NCBI GenBank assembly: GCA_963930775.1
Contig: OZ005698.1
Coordinates: forward strand, 620,001 to 684,000
Origin: Cliona cf. orientalis
Lineage: Eukaryota; Porifera; Demospongiae; Clionaida; Clionaidae
Length of the DNA: 64,000 nt
Direction of reading: 5' to 3'
The stretch's first letter is position 1, and every line of letters starts with the position of its first letter. Below the pieces are notes generated by a model, which was given only the letters and a program-made list of their open reading frames with translations, made no database searches and was not told the origin of the DNA. Position numbers and translations under genes: made by a program. Positions 45,600-60,972 of the stretch are shown in pieces.

Positions 45600-48500
45600 A
45601 ATAGTGTGTGTGGGTGTACACAAGTGATAATTATATGTGTTTTGGGGAGGGGGGAAGAAAGAATTTGAGATAAGACAGCCGAGTCAAAATCAATCTTATA
45701 TACACAACCGCAGCTCTCTGTATCTACTGTGTTATTATTATTATTATCATTATCACGGGATTCAGTACTGTAATTCGGATTCGCACAGGAAGAATCTCTA
45801 TGAACATCCGTTAGCTGTAGACAAAGCCATAATTAACGATAGCTGAAATTACTACTATCGTTATAATAGGGATTCAGTAGAGAGTGCACTGAGAGTAGGG
45901 ATTTCAACTGGGCAGAAAGACAATACAAATTATACACAAGACATACCTCTTTGCAGCACAAGGTAGTATTGACTGCTGTTCAACTGTGAGCAGTTTGTCA
46001 CAATACCTGCACCTAAGTGAGGAAGGGGTAAATCTTATGAATTTGTGGTGTGTGAGAGAGAGGGGGAGAGAGAGAGCACCTGTACAGCGTAGCAGCATTG
46101 GCTGGGCACTCATCACTAGAGTAGTTGGCTTTGAACAGTTTCTCTAGCTGATACAGAAACAGCTTACTGCAGAAAGAAAGGATCTTAACTTCCATTATAG
46201 GCACGAAAGAAGCTTTCACCTCTTTATCTTGTCTTTCTTGTCAGCAATGGCTTCTACTTCAAGTGGGGTGAATTTTGCAGCTAGCCTACGTAAAAAATTT
46301 AATTTATGAAATGGAGACAAGGAAGGGAGAGAGAGGAAGGAGAGATGCTATATAGAGTGAGAGCAGAGAGAGAGAGAGAGAGAGAGAAATACATGATACC
46401 TTGTTAGCAATCGCTCACTGATGCAGCCCATGTTGCATGGTGACGCCACTATCTGGGATATGTTGTTGTGACAAAAGTTCAAGCAGTCCTCTACCTACAT
46501 GCGCATTACAATATAAGAATAATATTATTGCTATAATTATATCACAACCTTAATATCCAAGCAACATTATATATACAACGCAAATGTTGCTAATGATGTA
46601 ACTTGTAAAGGAAAGATTTCTTTGTAAAAATTGGACATTGAAAAGCTGGATATGGGCCTGGGGATGAAGCTAGCTTAGTAAAATTATTTTGTACCAATGT
46701 GTCCATTTTGAGAAAGTCCGAAGAAATCAGAATCGACACCGCAGAGTTTGGTTCCAGTCTGGGGGGCTCGAGGGGGCTGCTCAATTTCTCCCCACATGGC
46801 CCCTCAAGCATGCCCCTCTTGGTGTACTTCATGAGCCACTCGAAGACAGGCACGTCGCAGTGGACGCTGATGTCAACCTCATCCCAGAGCTGAGTATCAG
46901 AGGAAAGATACTCCTCAAAATAGTGCATTTCTCGAATGAGGATATCGCGAGGACACACAAAGTCTCTCTTCACTGTAAGAATCAAAAAAGTTTATAATTA
47001 TCGTACATAGTTATAAGTCTGAAATTTTGATCCTAAGCCACATTTTTTTTGCATGCAAACTATATAATATGCAACTTTGAATAATTTGGTAGTCAGCACT
47101 GAAATTTACTTAAAACATGAATTCGGTAGTTTTTTAAGAACATCAATAATATTTCTGTCTATAATAATAAGTGACATTATTTTTATAATTATATTCTTAC
47201 GCTTTTTAGCTTCATCACAGACATGGATCACCATGCTGGGCCCATTCTTGCCCATGGCTGCAGAGCTACTACTGAGGAAGAGAGAGAGAGAGAGAGAGAA
47301 AGACTGAGCTTGATTTCAAACTAGATTTCTATCTTTTTAGTGCAAACCACAGCCATAATATAGCATGGTGTCAAAGTATTTCTGCTGCATAAATATTTGT
47401 CATTTTGTGCGGCAGCATGAAAATTGAACTCGATGAATGAAAAAATTCAACACCACCCAATCAATCTACAGCTGAAGGTGCTACCTAACTGACTCACTTA
47501 GGTTCGCTTCTGTCGCCTTCACTAGCTCTTGATGAAGAACCACTCCTACAAGACAACAATACAGAAAGTAACTCTTCCGCCATGGTACTAGCTAGTCCAT
47601 AGTCTAAGAGGGTAAATCTTCGTCAAAAGAGAATTTTTACAAAATTCTCACATTGATGAAATTTTATCTGTACCTCTTTATGCTATATACACGTGTGTAG
47701 ACGAAGACTAGTTAGCTATATAAAATTTCCAACAATGTCATTTTTCTGTCTCTTTGAATACCTTGTCCCTTCAGTAGCTGTGCTTTTCTCCTCGTTTTCA
47801 CCTCTATCACTGCTCCTGTGTCCACCTCTAGCCCCGCCCACAGACACACTCCCTCCACCCCCACCACCACCACTGCTACTATTTCCACCACTCAGATGTG
47901 TCTGGAAAAAATTAGCAACAAACTTTCCAGTGCTCGACTCATCCATGCTATGAGAAAGACTAGGAGATTCCACTGCGATGCTACTCCCTGGACGCTCCAA
48001 ATTCAAAGCTGCCGGCCCCTGGTTTGAATTTCCGTTCGATTGTCGACTAGCGTAGTGATACCCGCTTGGTGACCTCATGATGTTGCCATGGTTACCACTG
48101 GGGGAGGGGTTGTTGTACACGGCGGCGGCTCGCGAAGGGGATGCCCCTGCGTTGATTTGCTGGCTGAACATCGAGCGGACGTATCTCGACATCTGACGTC
48201 TTCCACCACCACCGGAGATCGGACGCCCGGTTGCAGTTAATCCAGAGAAATCTCCAGCTACTGACAGGCTCGACATGCGAAGCTCCTCCCATCTTTGTGC
48301 ACACTATATTAGGCCAAGCAAAGTTAATTAATAGTTTCTCAGGCCCGCCCGCATCAAATTTTGAGAAAGCAAGACTTTTTTATTTATTTCTCACGTGAGC
48401 AGTCACGTGCTAATTAATTTAATTAACAGACAAAAAATTTGGAATATACAGTAAAGAGTTCATGAAACTAACTGTTTTCTGGCATCTCGAGACAGTTTGG

Positions 48501-49124
48501 TTGACATCTCACAACTGAAATCTCCGTGAAAGTGGTATTTAGCCAGCAGCTAGCTAGCTATTTTCTTCGAAGATGATGACGTCATCTGGTGCAGGCTAAA
48601 TTTTGTCATCTTACAAGGTTAGTACGACTGATGAAACTTTTCTCTACTAAGTAGAAAGCTAAATTTGATTGTTAGGCTAGATATTCTTTCTGGTTGGACT
48701 TCAATACTTGTATTTCAGCACTAGCTTGTGTATCAACCACGTGCAGCACTAGCGAAAATGGGCGTGGCCACTATCGCCACGCCCATTTTTCATTAAAAAA
48801 ATAAAATAAAAAGCCGCCTCCCGCATGGGTTTTGAAATTTGAAAGCCTGAGAAACTAGTAATTAAGTTTGTTTGGCCTTAATAATTTTTTAATATAGACA
48901 AAAATTAGTGACATGGGTAGAGAATTGAAGGTGTTAATAGAATAAATAGGGTAAGCTTTTTAATCAAATTGTACCTGTTGAGGCGTTGTGCCTGGCACCA
49001 GTTTAGCAATGTTTTCCCAGATTTTGGGATTCGACGGGTGAAAATCAGCCGAATTCATGAACGTTCTCAGCATCAGATCCAAGGCTACGGCTCTCGAAGC
49101 CGGCCCGTTGCGAGGATAGGCCAT
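43692..49124 (-). CDS. SANBR: SANT and BTB domain regulator (SANBR / KIAA1841)
   Basis: Multi-exon gene on the minus strand. Exon 1 (49124-48975, 50 codons from MAYPRNGPASRA) and exon 2 (48303-47762) form a SANT-like domain: LMLRTFMNSADFHPSNPKIW, then VPGTTPQQ joined to CAQRWEELRM. Exon 2 continues into a low-complexity Gly/Ser region. Next come MVIHVCDEAKK and LKRDFVCPRDILIREMHYFE with DISVHCDVPVFEWLMKY, the BTB-like segment, and SILISSDFLKMDTLVQ. Cys-rich exons follow: NAATLYRC, RYCDKLLT, VNWLRCERCGCYFQCCELPL and YSCCKRPL. A conserved tail GGIFSRLEAQFRAEQAAR lies near 43900. Mammalian SANBR forms homodimers and represses class-switch recombination; outside vertebrates its role is unknown. 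A donor-like AG|GTGTGT near 43850 means the last residues and the end at 43692 are uncertain. Confidence 0.85.
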
Positions 49125-49287
49125 CCCCCCGGCCACGGTATCAGATGGTTGAACTTTGCTGTCTCAAGGTCATTGCCATAGGAATGGGGCGTGGCTCGTT
49201 ATTAACGCTAGTTAAGCTCTGCGCATGCGCATAAACGATGATACATGGTTTGACCTTTACACTTTACTGGGTGTGGGTTTCTAAATA
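49125..49287. promoter_or_regulatory. Bidirectional promoter, SANBR / BAP1
   Basis: 163 bp between divergent starts. A perfect NRF1-type palindrome TGCGCATGCGCA lies at 49220-49231. Both products are chromatin regulators. Confidence 0.6.
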
Positions 49288-50895
49288 ATGGCCACCAACA
49301 ACTCGATGAGTGTTTCTCACGGCCAGAACGGCGTGTTTGAGGAGTGGAAAGAGCTAGAGAGCGATCCTGGAGTCTTCTCTTTGCTCATAGAAGACTACGG
49401 TGTTCGTGGGGTGAAGGTGGAAGAAATCTACGACATTTCGAGAAAGTTTGACACGAAAGTCTACGGCTTTGTCTTCCTATTTCGCTATGTGCTCGGAGAC
49501 AGGCGTGCCAGGAAGGCAGCACGTGATCTCGTCTCCGAGGATACGTACGTCTTTGATACAGACATGGTGAACGACATGTTCTTTGCGCATCAGATAATCA
49601 ACAATTCCTGTGCCACTCATGCACTCTTGAGCGTTCTTCTAAACTGTGAAGATGTCGATCTTGGCCCTAACCTCACGAAATTGAAGAACTTTTCAAAAGG
49701 TCTTAACCCAGAGAGTAAAGGTCTGGCGATTAGCAACATGCTCGAGCTATCTCGCGCCCACAACAAGCACGCAAAACCCTCCCAATTAATGATGTCCCCT
49801 ATGGTTAGCACTCGTCGAGGGTCGGTGATGTCATCAGCACACGCCCTACTCCCCGAGACGTACCATTTTGTCAGTTTTGTTCCCATCAATGGTCGACTAA
49901 TCGAGCTGGATGGATTAAAGGAGCTCCCCATTGATCACGGGCCGTGGGGGGAGATGGAGGAATGGACAGATCTATTTCAGCGGACGGTGTCCGAGAGGCT
50001 TGCGCGATCTCCCGACTGTCTTTTCAATCTCATGGCTGTCGTTCCCGATCCTATCCCCGAGATTTCAGAGCGGCTAAAATCACTTCAGCGAAAGCAGGAC
50101 CAGCTCTTAGAGCAAGTCGCCAGATTGGCTAAGGAATTTGCAGAGAGAGAAGAAGTCAAACAATCCACTCCCCAGCCCACTGCTGATGATGTAGATATCA
50201 AACAGAAAAGTGAAACGGATGAAATTGGTCTAGCGAGTTCCATCAAGAAAGAGGAGGTGGAGGAAGATAGCAAAGAAAAGCAAGCAAATGATGCTAGTAG
50301 TAGTGAAGGAGAACAAAGCGTTTTACCAACACCACCGCAGCAGTCTGATGACAAAGCTATCCCTAAAAATGATGAGTCAGCAAAAATAGAAGACGGCTCC
50401 TCGATGGCAACGGCAGAAGGCAAGGAAAGTGAGAAGAAGGATGAGCTAAAGGTCAAGAAAGAGAAGAGAGAGGATACAGACATACTTCAAGAGGTTGCTA
50501 GATCACTCCCGAGAGATGGTGAAGAATTGACTAAAATTGCCGATCAAGAACTCGATCCTAGCAGCTTAGATTTCGGAGAGCAGCTGCGAATCGCGACGGC
50601 AAAAGTCGTGGCCCACAATAAGGAAGTCGAGGTTTGGAAACACAAGCTGAAGGAAGAGCTCGAAACAAAGCAGCAGTACCACGTCGAACATTCAAGGAGG
50701 ACACATAACTATGACCCCTTAATTACGGAGTTCATTAAGATGTTGGCGCACAATAACCAGCTTCCCAATCGGCTGATCAAGCGTCCGTCGAATGCTCAGT
50801 CAGTGTCCGGGCAAAAACGAAAGGGGAATAGTAGCAAGTCGAACGGAAAGAAAATAAAGACCACACTTTTAGTGAATGGGACCAAAGTGAATTGA
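49288..50895 (+). CDS. BAP1: BAP1 ubiquitin C-terminal hydrolase, single exon
   Basis: One exon of 535 residues. The N-terminal UCH domain starts at WKELESDPGVFSLLIEDYGV. The catalytic residues are visible: Gln102 and Cys108 in FFAHQIINNSCATHALLSVL, His193 in YHFVSFVP and Asp208 in ELDGL, with PIDHGPWGEMEEWTD following. An acidic/Lys-rich linker follows (about 270-410). The C-terminal ULD is recognised by AHNKEVEVWKHKLKEEL and RRTHNYDPLITEFIKML, and a basic tail (KRKGN, GKKIK) is a likely nuclear signal. BAP1 with ASXL removes H2A K119 monoubiquitin (PR-DUB). The human protein is 729 residues; the shortening is in the linker, and I see no NHNY-type HCF-1-binding motif. Lack of introns is unlike most animal BAP1 genes. 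AATAAA at 51023. Confidence 0.95.
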   Translation: MATNNSMSVSHGQNGVFEEWKELESDPGVFSLLIEDYGVRGVKVEEIYDISRKFDTKVYGFVFLFRYVLGDRRARKAARDLVSEDTYVFDTDMVNDMFFAHQIINNSCATHALLSVLLNCEDVDLGPNLTKLKNFSKGLNPESKGLAISNMLELSRAHNKHAKPSQLMMSPMVSTRRGSVMSSAHALLPETYHFVSFVPINGRLIELDGLKELPIDHGPWGEMEEWTDLFQRTVSERLARSPDCLFNLMAVVPDPIPEISERLKSLQRKQDQLLEQVARLAKEFAEREEVKQSTPQPTADDVDIKQKSETDEIGLASSIKKEEVEEDSKEKQANDASSSEGEQSVLPTPPQQSDDKAIPKNDESAKIEDGSSMATAEGKESEKKDELKVKKEKREDTDILQEVARSLPRDGEELTKIADQELDPSSLDFGEQLRIATAKVVAHNKEVEVWKHKLKEELETKQQYHVEHSRRTHNYDPLITEFIKMLAHNNQLPNRLIKRPSNAQSVSGQKRKGNSSKSNGKKIKTTLLVNGTKVN

Positions 50896-51715
50896 ATTTT
50901 TTTTTTTATTATAGCGACTATATAATAATAATTATATTATTATTCCCCAGAGCATTATCGTTCAATGGCCTATTTGTCATGATATAATACACTCCATATA
51001 GCTATAATAATATGATCATTGTAATAAATATCAGAAGGAGATAGCTAAAAATTGTGCAGCTGCAAAGTGGTAGCTTGTATACAGGAAGTAGGTATTGACC
51101 GCATCAGCGCACATGCGCTTAATTGACAGGAAATAGGTTTCTATGCAACCTGTGAAGGTGCTATTATTGCATGGTATACCCATAGTACGGTACATACAGT
51201 GCAGTGCAGGTGTGCATTGTTGTACTATTTGCAGCCGCAGCTGGGTACGGGTGCTGGTCGATCGATCGTGGGTGCCACGCACGCGATCCAAGTTGGAGCA
51301 GTGCAGTAAGTGTGCCCTCATGCTTGATTCCAAGTCGTGATAACGAGTTGTTCACGCGCCAGCTTGCTTTAGACCACGCACTGATCACGAACCAAGCTAG
51401 AATGTGCTAGCTGCATGCAACGCGGATTTAGAATGGATATACAGATAAGGGCTTATAGGTGATGTCGAGAGTATGGGTACGGTGATATGGGTGCTAAACT
51501 GCTAAAATTTATTATTTTTTTTATCCTCTCTTCATGGCAATTCTGTAGGTCCCCCTCAGGGCCTTTATTGGCACTTCTTCAAGAAAATCAGCGAAACTCT
51601 AGTCACCCTTGCCTATATATTATATAAGGAGCTCATCATATAAATACCATCCTAGTATATCTGGTTGTGAATGGTTACATATTTTAATTTTATATCCTGT
51701 GACGACAAGCCAAAG
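50896..51715. other. Intergenic region, BAP1 to globin
   Basis: 820 bp between two genes on the same strand. A poly(A) signal for BAP1 is at 51023-51028. No gene or clear promoter box seen. Confidence 0.5.
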
Positions 51716-53491
51716 ATGAGCCAGAGTGAAACTGACGCTGCAAATCATACAGCCTCTTCGGGAAAGGATTCGGCGGCAGAGGAGAACGTTCAACTGACCA
51801 ATCGGCAGGTGGAGCTGATACTCGATACATGGTCGTACGTACGACTCGACTTAGAAAAAGCGGGCACGGTGCTGTTCGTAAAGTAAGCCATGATAATTAT
51901 TATTAATCCATGCACTGTTCATTCAGAAAGCTCTTGCTGCTGCTAGTGACCATTAGTGACAATTAAAACCCCAGAGTATAGGGGCTAACCATAATGTATA
52001 AGCGGGGCAGGAGTAGGTAGGCACTATGCCACGGGGGGGGGAGAGGGCGGATTTCGTTTCAATGTAACAGTACACTAAAAAGCCTTGAATTGTCCCCTCA
52101 ACTAATTCTGATAATTATTAGCTATATAGCCCTTGGAGATGTCACATTCCACCTGGAGGTGTGGTAAACTGATTAAACTTGGCAACATTAGCCCATGGAC
52201 TATGCACTCTTGTAGTTAGTAATTAAATTGCACAGGGACTCAAAATTTTACATATTATGGATATACCACAGATTAATAAACTCCCGTTAATAATGTAAAC
52301 TGTACCCATGACTGTAGTAGCTCTTGCACGATAATTATATGAACAATTTGAAAAAGCCATCCCTGGCTGATTTTTTTCCAACGATGTATGCAAGGCATTT
52401 CTGCTGAGTTGTGAATCAAATTTCTCTAGTATTTAATTTTTTGCTCGAGTAAGGCTACACTTCAGTGAGTAAGAACAATTTATGGCCTTTAATTGAGCAT
52501 GTAATGAAGGATCCTCCCCTTCCTACATCATCTCCATAAAGTTATCTTCTCAATTATGGACTAGTAGTTATTAATTTGCTTGAGGCCTTTATGGACAGTG
52601 CAATGTTATAATAGGAGCACGTAATAGCAATATTATAAGCATTATCATTTGGTATAATGACGATCTAATGCATTGTTCCATTGTACTCTTAGTGTAGTGG
52701 AAGCTAGCTTCTATCAATTAGATACTTCATATGCAGTGATAACTATGTAATGGTCTTGTACGGATTCCTTGAAACCCTATAGCTAGCTATAACACCACGC
52801 ACACTTTCTTTGTCATGTGCTGGCACACACTAATTCACTTCTTCACTCTAATGGAGGCTAACACGCTTAAATTTCCTCTGTAGCTTGTACACTTCAATAT
52901 ACGCCATCTTCTTTAAAACACTCACACCTGAACGTGCTAATTACGGAAGCTATACACTGGCGTATATTATTATGCTTTTTCAAAGCCAAAGTCATAAGTA
53001 TCACATTTAGTCACATATACAGTCACATAATACATGTGCTAACATCAGAAGTAGTATATACCTAGTTGCAGGATTGAGGAGCAATACATACATGCAATAA
53101 TAGGTCTTACAAAACAATGATAAAACTACCAGTTTACTGGCCCATGACCTTCCTTCTTTCATCATTAAGCAATAACCTGTGCCTGTCCGTTACCAGCTGT
53201 CACCTCCTAAATATTACACATTAATGATATTCATTGTTTTATAACTATAGGCTGTTTGAGATAGCCCCAGATCTCTTGCAACTCTTTCCCTTCAAAGGAG
53301 CAGCAGTGACATCAGATAACGAACTGCTAAAGAAACATGGCGTCCAGGTGATGGAAAGCATAGACGCTGCCATTGGCATGCTCGATAATCCCGAGGATCT
53401 AAAAGAGACGCTGATCGATCTAGGAATTGTCCACCATATGAAGGATGTGAAGGTTGAGAGCTTTGCAGTGAGTATCAAAATTAAATCTGCA

Positions 53492-53523
<32 letters not shown>

Positions 53524-53924
53524 CGCCTGCCCTGGGGCACTTGAACTTTGTGAATACCAGGTCTAATTAGATGGAGCATTTCCTGTGCAGAGGTGAAAGT
53601 GCAGGGCTTGTTTACCTCGGAGCCTCATGTTATTTTTATGACGTGATATCTGTACATGTATCAAATTTCACTATTTTCGACTAATTCATGCTGATCATGC
53701 TCTTTCATCCATCTCTCTCTCCCTCCCTCCCTCTCTCTCTCTCCCTCCCTCTCTCTCTCCCTCTCTCTCTCTCTCTCCAGCCTGTTGGCCAAGCACTCAT
53801 TTACACACTTCAAACTGGTCTTGGAGATAAGTTCACAGATGAAGTCAAGGCAGCTTGGCTGACGCTGTATACCATAGTTCAGCAGCTAATGACACTTGGT
53901 ATGACTGAAGGAATTGATGCCTGA
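51716..53924 (+). CDS. Neuroglobin-like globin
   Basis: Three exons: 51716-51882, 53251-53467 and 53781-53924, 175 residues. A 27-residue polar N-terminal extension precedes the A helix (LTNRQVELILDTWSYV). Haem-pocket residues by alignment to neuroglobin: Phe68 (CD1, LLQLF), distal His85 (E7, LLKKHGVQVMESIDAA) and proximal His117 (F8, DLGIVHHMKDV). E7-F8 spacing is 32, as in human neuroglobin. The G-H part is VGQALIYTLQTGLGDKFTDE and AAWLTLYTIVQQLM. The CD/D region is about five residues shorter than in neuroglobin and lacks its CD cysteine. Introns sit at the ancestral B12.2 and G7.0 positions. A His next to the proximal His is unusual. Oxygen binding or NO/redox sensing is inferred. AATAAA begins seven bases after the stop codon, at 53931, so the 3' UTR may be very short. 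Confidence 0.9.
51883..53250. other. Globin intron 1 (1.37 kb)
   Basis: AT-rich, without recognisable exons or long repeats. Confidence 0.6.
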
Positions 53925-54806
53925 ACATAAAATAAATGATGCTCTACCCACCACCATTCATCCTTTTTAATTTTGTGTGATTATGATAATTATTATTAAT
54001 GGTTTTATACATGATGTTGATATAGAGTGTCTATAATTATAATAATGCCATTATAATATAGTATACATTATCTTTATGTTATTTATGCATACATGCATTG
54101 TCAATGCAAAGGTTCTACTAAAGATTCTCATTTACATAATATATACACGTGTAACTAATAAGTTGGTGTGTTAGCCAGACAATGTTGGATGCCACAGCAC
54201 AAATAAAAGCCATCAAGTGCAATAATTAGAGTACAGCTGTTGCTAAGGACAGAAGCTGCAAAACCAACCCTTCCACGTTAATGGATATTATGAGAAGCAG
54301 TAGCATTCAGAGGCTAAGTATTTTGTGGTATACTTGATAGAATTCAGGGCAGAAAGGTCAGTAGGGTATAATATTATAGTCAGTAGAAGATAGACTCTGA
54401 TTGCTTCCAACCAGTGCATGGTGTGTCTACTGTTGCTAGTCAGTCCGCCACAAAAATGCAAAATCAAATCCATAGAAATAATTAATATGATTATGTAATT
54501 TCTCTACTACACCCACTCAGGACCTTCTTTGCCCACAATAGTAGCTCAATTTGGGGGCATTTCACACAAAGTGCAAAAAAATCATTTTACCAGCTGGAGT
54601 ACTGTAGATCTCTGACCACCCCATAGCTCACTATAATAATCACTCCCCTAGATCTATGCGGCTAAGTCATCTAGTTGTACATAATAATAATTATGAAGAA
54701 TTGGATAAAAATCTGCCATTTATTTTGACTGAATGTGCAATGAAGCAGTGCAAAGGATGTGGATACATTATGTACGCAGTGAAATGTATGTTGTGAAAAA
54801 TGGGCT
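53925..54806. other. Convergent 3' region, globin / IFT20
   Basis: AT-rich, 882 bp. Poly(A) signal for the globin at 53931. No gene seen. Confidence 0.55.
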
Positions 54807-58367
<3,561 letters not shown>

Positions 58368-58549
58368 TATTAATTTTTTTAGTTCAAGCACACGAGATCG
58401 ACTAAGGGTGGTTTCCATGGAAACTGAACAACTAATCAAAGATAAGTAATTTACTCGGGGCAACGATTGTAAACACACACGTGGCACCGTAACGTTCATT
58501 GCTGGCAAAGGACAAGGACGACCATTGGGCAGCACCGTTTGCGTGGAGA
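58368..58549. promoter_or_regulatory. Bidirectional promoter, IFT20 / HFM1
   Basis: 182 bp between divergent starts. It contains the X-box at 58411-58424, an E-box CACGTG at 58478-58483, and a CCAAT-type ATTGG near 58523. Confidence 0.65.
58411..58424. promoter_or_regulatory. RFX X-box, perfect palindrome
   Basis: GTTTCCATGGAAAC fits the RFX consensus GTNRCC/RGYAAC layout closely and is fully palindromic. It is 43 bp upstream of the IFT20 start codon, the usual position of X-boxes in ciliary genes. Confidence 0.8.
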
Positions 58550-60937
58550 ATGGCTGCAGCGTACGTCCCCCCTCCACCTGAAGACGACTTTTTCGAGTTT
58601 TCCACTCAACTAGAGCCCGAAACACTCGGGTAAGTTCTGCATATTCGTCGCAAGGTTTGTGCTTTTATGCTTCACTGATATCTATGTAGCCGTCCCGGGG
58701 ATAATGTAGACATTATTGGAAAAAGCTCAGCAGACCCTTCTTCTCTCCATTATTCGGAAAATTTCGGAGGTGACGGTTTTCTCGACTCCTCTGGCTATCC
58801 CTACTATCCATCAACGAACCAGACTCCAGTCAAGCAGCCCCATGGAGGGCAGAGGGTGCCCGAGACACCAGCACTGAGGAGAGCTATTTGTGCCACGCCA
58901 CAAACCGAAGACTGCAGACTCAACTTCTCATGTAAGTAGATATAGCTAGCTACAGCTGAGAAAGGTATTGCATACAATACTTGACTTCTGATGTTTAAAT
59001 AATAAGCACTCTGAGAATGTGCATGGGTAAGTCTCTCTCTCTCTGCACGCTGTACATTACCAATATTACCTACTTTACCTACTTTACCAATTATTTTACT
59101 TACTTTACCCACATCACCAATTTTACCATTTTTTTTACTTACTTTACCTACTCTACCCATATCGCCAACCTTACTTACTTTACCCACATTACCAATTTTA
59201 CCAATTTTTACTTACTTTACCTACTTTACCCATATTACCAACTTTACATACTTTATCCATATCACCAATTTTACTTACTTTACCTACTTTACCCATATCA
59301 CCAATTTTACTTACTTTACCCACATTACCAATTTTTACTTACTTTACCTACTTTACCCATATTACCAGCTTTACATACTTTACCCATATCACCAATTTTA
59401 CTTACTTTACCTACTTTACCCATATCACCAATTTTACTTACAATGCCATTATTATTGCCTACATACAGTACATTACTAACCATTATTCCTCTCTCTCTCT
59501 GCTTGTGTTTGTAGTTGATACCCCAAGTGTTCCTGGAGGCCGTGGACAGATAGGACTGCGTTCAGTCAACGAAATACGTAAGAATTGACCTTATCCATGA
59601 CTATGTATAGTCTGCATCTCTCGATTGATTGCTGTACAGCTGAAAGATATCGTGGTGTGTTCAAAAATTTTCCTTACTTCAATTATGTCCAGTCAAAAGT
59701 TTTTGATGATGTAAGATCTGCAAACAGCTGTCATAGTATCTATTTATTATTTTGCATTTTCCTATACATAGGTGATATACACTGATAGCCCGTTAGTGAC
59801 GTCTGCTCCAACTGGCAGTGGAAAGACGGTGATATTCGAGCTTGCCATTATACGACTGTTGATGCAGACCGAAGAGCAAATGGCTGCCTCCAAAGTTGTC
59901 TATGGTAAAAATAGGAAAACTAGCATGATACAATGTAGTTCAGACTAATATGGATGGAGGCCTTCCCAGTCCTATATTAATTTTACATTGAAAACGTGGG
60001 AGTGGCCTGGGGACGAGGCTAATATTTAATATAATAGCAGCCAAACTGTTTTAGAGCACCACAGATTCTTCACTTCTTACGGTGGGAATGGTGATCTTAT
60101 CAAAATCTTTTAATGGTGTTTCTTCAATAATTTCACGTTGTGTCATCATAAAGACCACATTTGCACACTGTATAGTTGCTCCAATCAAGGCCCTATGCAG
60201 TGAGCGTTTCGATGACTGGCAGGGAAAGTTTGGTCCTCTGGGCCTGAAGTGCTGTGAGCTGACTGGAGACAGCCAGCTCGATGACTACTTTGAGCTGCAG
60301 AATGCCAACATCGTCATGACTACTCCAGTACGTTCATACACATGTAATCAAATTTTTGGGTATTTGAGCATAGGGTGATGTTCACCTAGAATATTTTAGA
60401 AGGCTAATATTAAATTTGAATTTTGCAGGTGCTAGCCTCAAATATTAATTTTTTTGTACCAGGGATGATGTGGAAGCATATACAATAGTTATTCTATTGA
60501 AGTTGCTATCAATGGTTTGCACTTGTCAGTACTATTTAATTTTTTTACTTTGCCCATTGATATTTTTGATCATTTTAGGAGAAGTGGGACAGTATGACTC
60601 GGAAGTGGCGAGACTACAAGTCCCTGGTCCAGCTGGTCAGGCTTTTCTTGATCGATGAGGTGCACCAGCTAAATGATGAGTCCCGTGGCCCGACCATGGA
60701 AGCCATCGTCAGCAGAATGAAGACCATCAGATCTTCTCTCTCTTGGAGTGAGGATGGGGAGAGATCAAAATGCAAGCTGAGATTTATTGCCATCTCTGCC
60801 ACCATGCCAAATATCTCTGATGTGAGTGGAAGTACATGTATAAGGCTTGAAATTCGATTCAAGATATCTGCTCTAATAATGTTATAGTATGCATGCATTC
60901 ATGTGGTACCGATACCTAAGCCAAGCCATGTTTCTGC

Positions 60938-60972
<35 letters not shown>

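Noticed and set aside
59017-59514. 165-residue ORF of Tyr/Thr/Leu-rich repeats
   Set aside because: It is the TTACC minisatellite read through inside HFM1 intron 2.
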